This document shows, piece by piece, positions 7,119 through 9,091 of a DNA stretch of 9,091 bases; the first letter of the stretch is position 1, and each line of letters begins with the position of its first letter. The DNA lies in NCBI GenBank assembly GCA_002697475.1, contig NZVW01000022.1, positions 1 through 9,091 of the forward strand, read 5' to 3'. The notes below the pieces were generated by a model that was not told the DNA's origin, searched no databases, and saw only the letters and a list, made by a program, of their open reading frames with translations. The DNA is from Aquimarina sp. GTDB taxonomy: Bacteria > Bacteroidota > Bacteroidia > Flavobacteriales > Flavobacteriaceae. The translations under genes and the position numbers were made by a program.

Positions 7119-7907
7119 TTATAATAGACTAATGGGTATATTACATACCGGAATCGGGATCATTTTATGTTGGTTTACGGTATTTAGTCGTAAAAAAATC
7201 TGATAAACTTCTCTTTCTCTACCCTTAAAATCTTCAATCTGTTTACCTTCATCTTTCATCTTCATAGCCCATTCTAATTCATCATAGCTAGCTCCTATTT
7301 GATCTTCATCACTTCTACTATCGCCAAATAATCCATCGGTAGGAGCTGCTATCAATATAGAGTGAGGAACCTGTAAAGCTTTTCCTAATTCATAAACCTG
7401 ACTTTTTAATAAATCGGCGATTGGACTTAAATCTACACCGCCATCTCCATATTTAGTATAAAATCCTACTCCAAAATCCTCAACCTTGTTACCGGTTCCT
7501 GCAACTAAATACCTGTGTAGGCCTGCAAAATAATATAGTGTAGTCATTCTAAGTCTGGCCCTTGTATTAGCTAAGGATAAATCAAGTTGAGGGCTTGAAG
7601 CAGCTATTGGAGCAGCTTGCTTAAAGGTTTCAAAAGTATCCGTGAGATTAACCTCTACATTACTTACATTGGCAAAACGTTTCTTTAACTGGGTTATGTG
7701 CTCTCTCGCTCTTGTTACTTGATTTGGAGCCTGGTGTATGGGCATTTCTACACATAAAGTACGTAAGCCGGTTTTTGCACATAATGAGGATGTAACAGCG
7801 CTGTCTATTCCGCCGCTTATTCCTACAACAAAACCATCCATATTTGCTTTGGTAGCATAATCTTTTAACCAGTCTACAATATGTTCAATCACTTTTTCAG
7901 TCTGCAT
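7119..7907 (-). CDS. nadE: Ammonia-dependent NAD synthetase NadE
   Basis: NadE catalyses the last step of NAD formation in the cytoplasm: nicotinic acid adenine dinucleotide plus ATP and ammonia gives NAD, AMP and pyrophosphate. The 262-residue length fits the short ammonia-dependent form; there is no N-terminal glutaminase domain. The N-type ATP pyrophosphatase P-loop SGGIDSA is at residues 31-37. Further family motifs are NTRARLRMTTLYYFA (114-128), GTGNKVEDFGVGFYTKYGDGG (split: GTGNK at 137-141, KYGDGGVD at 152-159), LSPIADLLKSQV (160-171), the downstream DGLFGDSRSDEDQIG and the C-terminal NQHKMIPIPV. All expected catalytic motifs are present, so it should be active. The ATG at 7905-7907 is the natural start. 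It is divergent from gldB, with 130 bases between the two start codons, and no strong hairpin terminator follows its stop. Confidence 0.95.
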   Translation of the reverse strand: MQTEKVIEHIVDWLKDYATKANMDGFVVGISGGIDSAVTSSLCAKTGLRTLCVEMPIHQAPNQVTRAREHITQLKKRFANVSNVEVNLTDTFETFKQAAPIAASSPQLDLSLANTRARLRMTTLYYFAGLHRYLVAGTGNKVEDFGVGFYTKYGDGGVDLSPIADLLKSQVYELGKALQVPHSILIAAPTDGLFGDSRSDEDQIGASYDELEWAMKMKDEGKQIEDFKGREREVYQIFLRLNTVNQHKMIPIPVCNIPISLL

Positions 7908-7941
7908 GCAATGAGTTTTATATTTCTTAATGAGTTAATGC

Positions 7942-7949
7942 TAAAAATA
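7942..7949 (-). promoter_or_regulatory. Weak candidate -7 element for nadE
   Basis: The reverse strand reads TATTTTTA, one base off TAnnTTTG, 35 bases upstream of the nadE ATG. No TTG is present at the expected -33 distance. It sits inside the short divergent gap shared with the gldB promoter, which is the only place a nadE promoter can be if nadE starts its own transcript. Confidence 0.25.
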
Positions 7950-7960
7950 AAAAGGCTATT

Positions 7961-7968
7961 TATCTTTG
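7961..7968 (+). promoter_or_regulatory. Candidate -7 element for gldBC
   Basis: TATCTTTG followed by CGG matches TAnnTTTG exactly and lies 70 bases before the gldB ATG at 8038. The upstream region has GTTAATG near 7934-7940 rather than a clear TTG. The element is 54 bases from the nadE start codon on the other strand, so the two divergent genes may compete for polymerase. Confidence 0.55.
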
Positions 7969-8037
7969 CGGTTATAAAATTAATAAAAAAAGATTGCGTT
8001 GTTAAAATTGAATCCATATTTGCCTATTCTTGATTTT

Positions 8038-9012
8038 ATGAAACAGAAAAAAATAATCTACTCAATTTTAGTTCTCTTTTCTTGCATTTTCTATTCTTGT
8101 GATAATACTTCCATGCTTGATAAAGAAGTAGCTGCTATTCCTATAGATATTAAAATTGAAAGATTTGATAAAATATTCGCTCAAGTTAATGCTCAAAACC
8201 TGTCTGAAATAAAAGAAGAGTATCCTTTTCTTTTTCCTGGGGTATATTCAGACAGTATTTGGATAGCTAAGGCAAATGACACTTTACAGCATCAGCTTAA
8301 TGAAGAAGTATTTAAAAAATTTAATAATTTAAGTGACTTTCAGGTAGAATTAGAAGATCTTTTAAAGAGAATTAAATATTATTTCCCGCAGGTTACAGAT
8401 CCTAGAGTTATAACAGTAACCTCAGATGTCGATTATCGAAATAAAATCATTTTATCTAAGGACTTATTAATCATAGCCTTGGATAATTACCTGGGCGCAG
8501 ATCACTTTTTTTACAAGGATTTACAGCAATATGTGAAGGAAGATCTGGTTGAAAATCAAATACTTCCTGATATAGCAAAAACATATGCCAAACAACTGGT
8601 AGAGTTACCAGGCAATAGGACTTTCTTGGCTAATATGGTATATTATGGGAAGGAGCTTTATCTCGCAAATTTATTTCTTCCTCATAAGGAAGATGCAGAT
8701 AAAATGGGTTATTCTAAAGATCAATTACAATGGGTGCAAGCTAATGAAGAAGAAATCTGGAGATATTTTGTAGATAAACAATTGTTATACGCTACAGATG
8801 CTAATTTGTCTTCAAGGTTTTTATATCCTGCTCCATTTTCTAAATTTTATCTTGAAGAAATAGATAGAGAGGCACCAGATAAAGTTGGACAATTTATAGG
8901 TTGGAGAATAGTAGAAGCCTACATGAAAAATAACAATGTATCTTTGCAGCAGCTTCTGAAAAATGATGCAGAGACAATTTTTAAAAAATCCAGATACAAA
9001 CCGGAAAAATAA
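8038..9012 (+). CDS. gldB: Gliding motility lipoprotein GldB
   Basis: GldB is a cell-envelope lipoprotein that Flavobacterium johnsoniae needs for gliding. The 324-residue protein starts at the ATG at 8038; a TTG at 7999 extends the frame but would put 13 extra residues before the signal peptide. The N-terminus is KQKK followed by a hydrophobic stretch (IIYSILVLFSCIF) and a lipobox-like FYSC, with the lipidated residue probably Cys21. Recognisable family features are the IDIKIERFDKIF segment after the linker, the PDIAKTYAKQLVEL region, YYGKELYLANLFLPH, and the C-terminal PDKVGQFIGWRIVEAYM block. Length matches known GldB proteins of about 320 residues. The stop overlaps the ATG of gldC, so the pair is probably co-transcribed and translationally coupled. 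Its exact biochemical role in gliding is not established, and no catalytic motif is claimed here. Confidence 0.92.
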   Translation: MKQKKIIYSILVLFSCIFYSCDNTSMLDKEVAAIPIDIKIERFDKIFAQVNAQNLSEIKEEYPFLFPGVYSDSIWIAKANDTLQHQLNEEVFKKFNNLSDFQVELEDLLKRIKYYFPQVTDPRVITVTSDVDYRNKIILSKDLLIIALDNYLGADHFFYKDLQQYVKEDLVENQILPDIAKTYAKQLVELPGNRTFLANMVYYGKELYLANLFLPHKEDADKMGYSKDQLQWVQANEEEIWRYFVDKQLLYATDANLSSRFLYPAPFSKFYLEEIDREAPDKVGQFIGWRIVEAYMKNNNVSLQQLLKNDAETIFKKSRYKPEK

Positions 9013-9091
9013 TGGCAACTATACATAAATCTGAAATTAACATCAACATTGAACTTGACGAGAACAGAGTCCCTGAAAAACTAAACTGGAC
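9012..9091 (+). CDS. gldC: Gliding motility protein GldC, 5' end only
   Basis: The frame starts with an ATG at 9012-9014 that shares its A with the TAA of gldB (TAATG) and is open to the window end, giving 26 whole codons. The peptide begins MATIHKSEI and continues with ELDENRVPEKLNW, which I recognise as the conserved start of GldC, a small protein of about 110 residues encoded next to gldB in Flavobacterium johnsoniae. There, GldC improves gliding but is less critical than GldB. The position directly behind gldB strongly supports the call. The rest of the gene is outside the window. Confidence 0.88.
   Translation, partial: MATIHKSEININIELDENRVPEKLNW

Noticed and set aside
7999..8037. TTG start for gldB
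   Set aside because: It would place 13 residues without signal-peptide character ahead of KQKK and the hydrophobic stretch; the ATG at 8038 gives a normal lipoprotein signal.
8821..9018. 65-codon reverse-strand frame over the end of gldB
   Set aside because: It overlaps the conserved GldB C-terminus and the gldC start; the hydrophobic, Phe-rich translation is what antisense of Lys-rich DNA gives.

Overview
The window reads as a piece of a Bacteroidota chromosome, most likely a marine member of the Flavobacteriaceae. The DNA is AT-rich. The reasons are a type IX secretion (T9SS) C-terminal sorting domain, the gliding genes gldB and gldC, promoter elements of the Bacteroidota form TAnnTTTG, and A-rich leaders instead of Shine-Dalgarno sites. 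Genus was not resolved; Aquimarina-like is only an impression.

Left part (1-967): the 3' end of an outer-membrane beta-barrel-like protein, a hairpin terminator, then about 450 bases with no convincing gene. Middle (968-4228): one large secreted multidomain protein with a signal peptide, a long uncharacterised beta-rich domain, two fibronectin type III repeats, a MAM-like domain, a cysteine-containing module and a T9SS type A sorting tail. A strong intrinsic terminator follows.

Right part (4308-9091): a housekeeping and motility block. dnaG (primase) runs forward and meets a reverse-strand LuxR/NarL-type response regulator tail to tail, with both stop codons inside one CTAG. nadE (ammonia-dependent NAD synthetase) lies behind the regulator on the reverse strand with its own intergenic gap. 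gldB, a lipoprotein needed for gliding, is divergent from nadE and is followed by gldC, whose ATG shares a base with the gldB stop. The last gene is cut by the window end.

The secreted protein is a predicted T9SS client. GldB and GldC belong to the gliding machinery that works together with T9SS, so the window holds both a cargo and motility components, although they are in separate transcription units. No mobile element, CRISPR array, tRNA or rRNA was seen. I found no clearly new multi-gene system. The two most notable points are substitutions at key residues: the response regulator has Glu at the usual phospho-Asp position and His at one acidic-pocket position, and DnaG lacks all four expected zinc ligands of its N-terminal zinc-binding fold.
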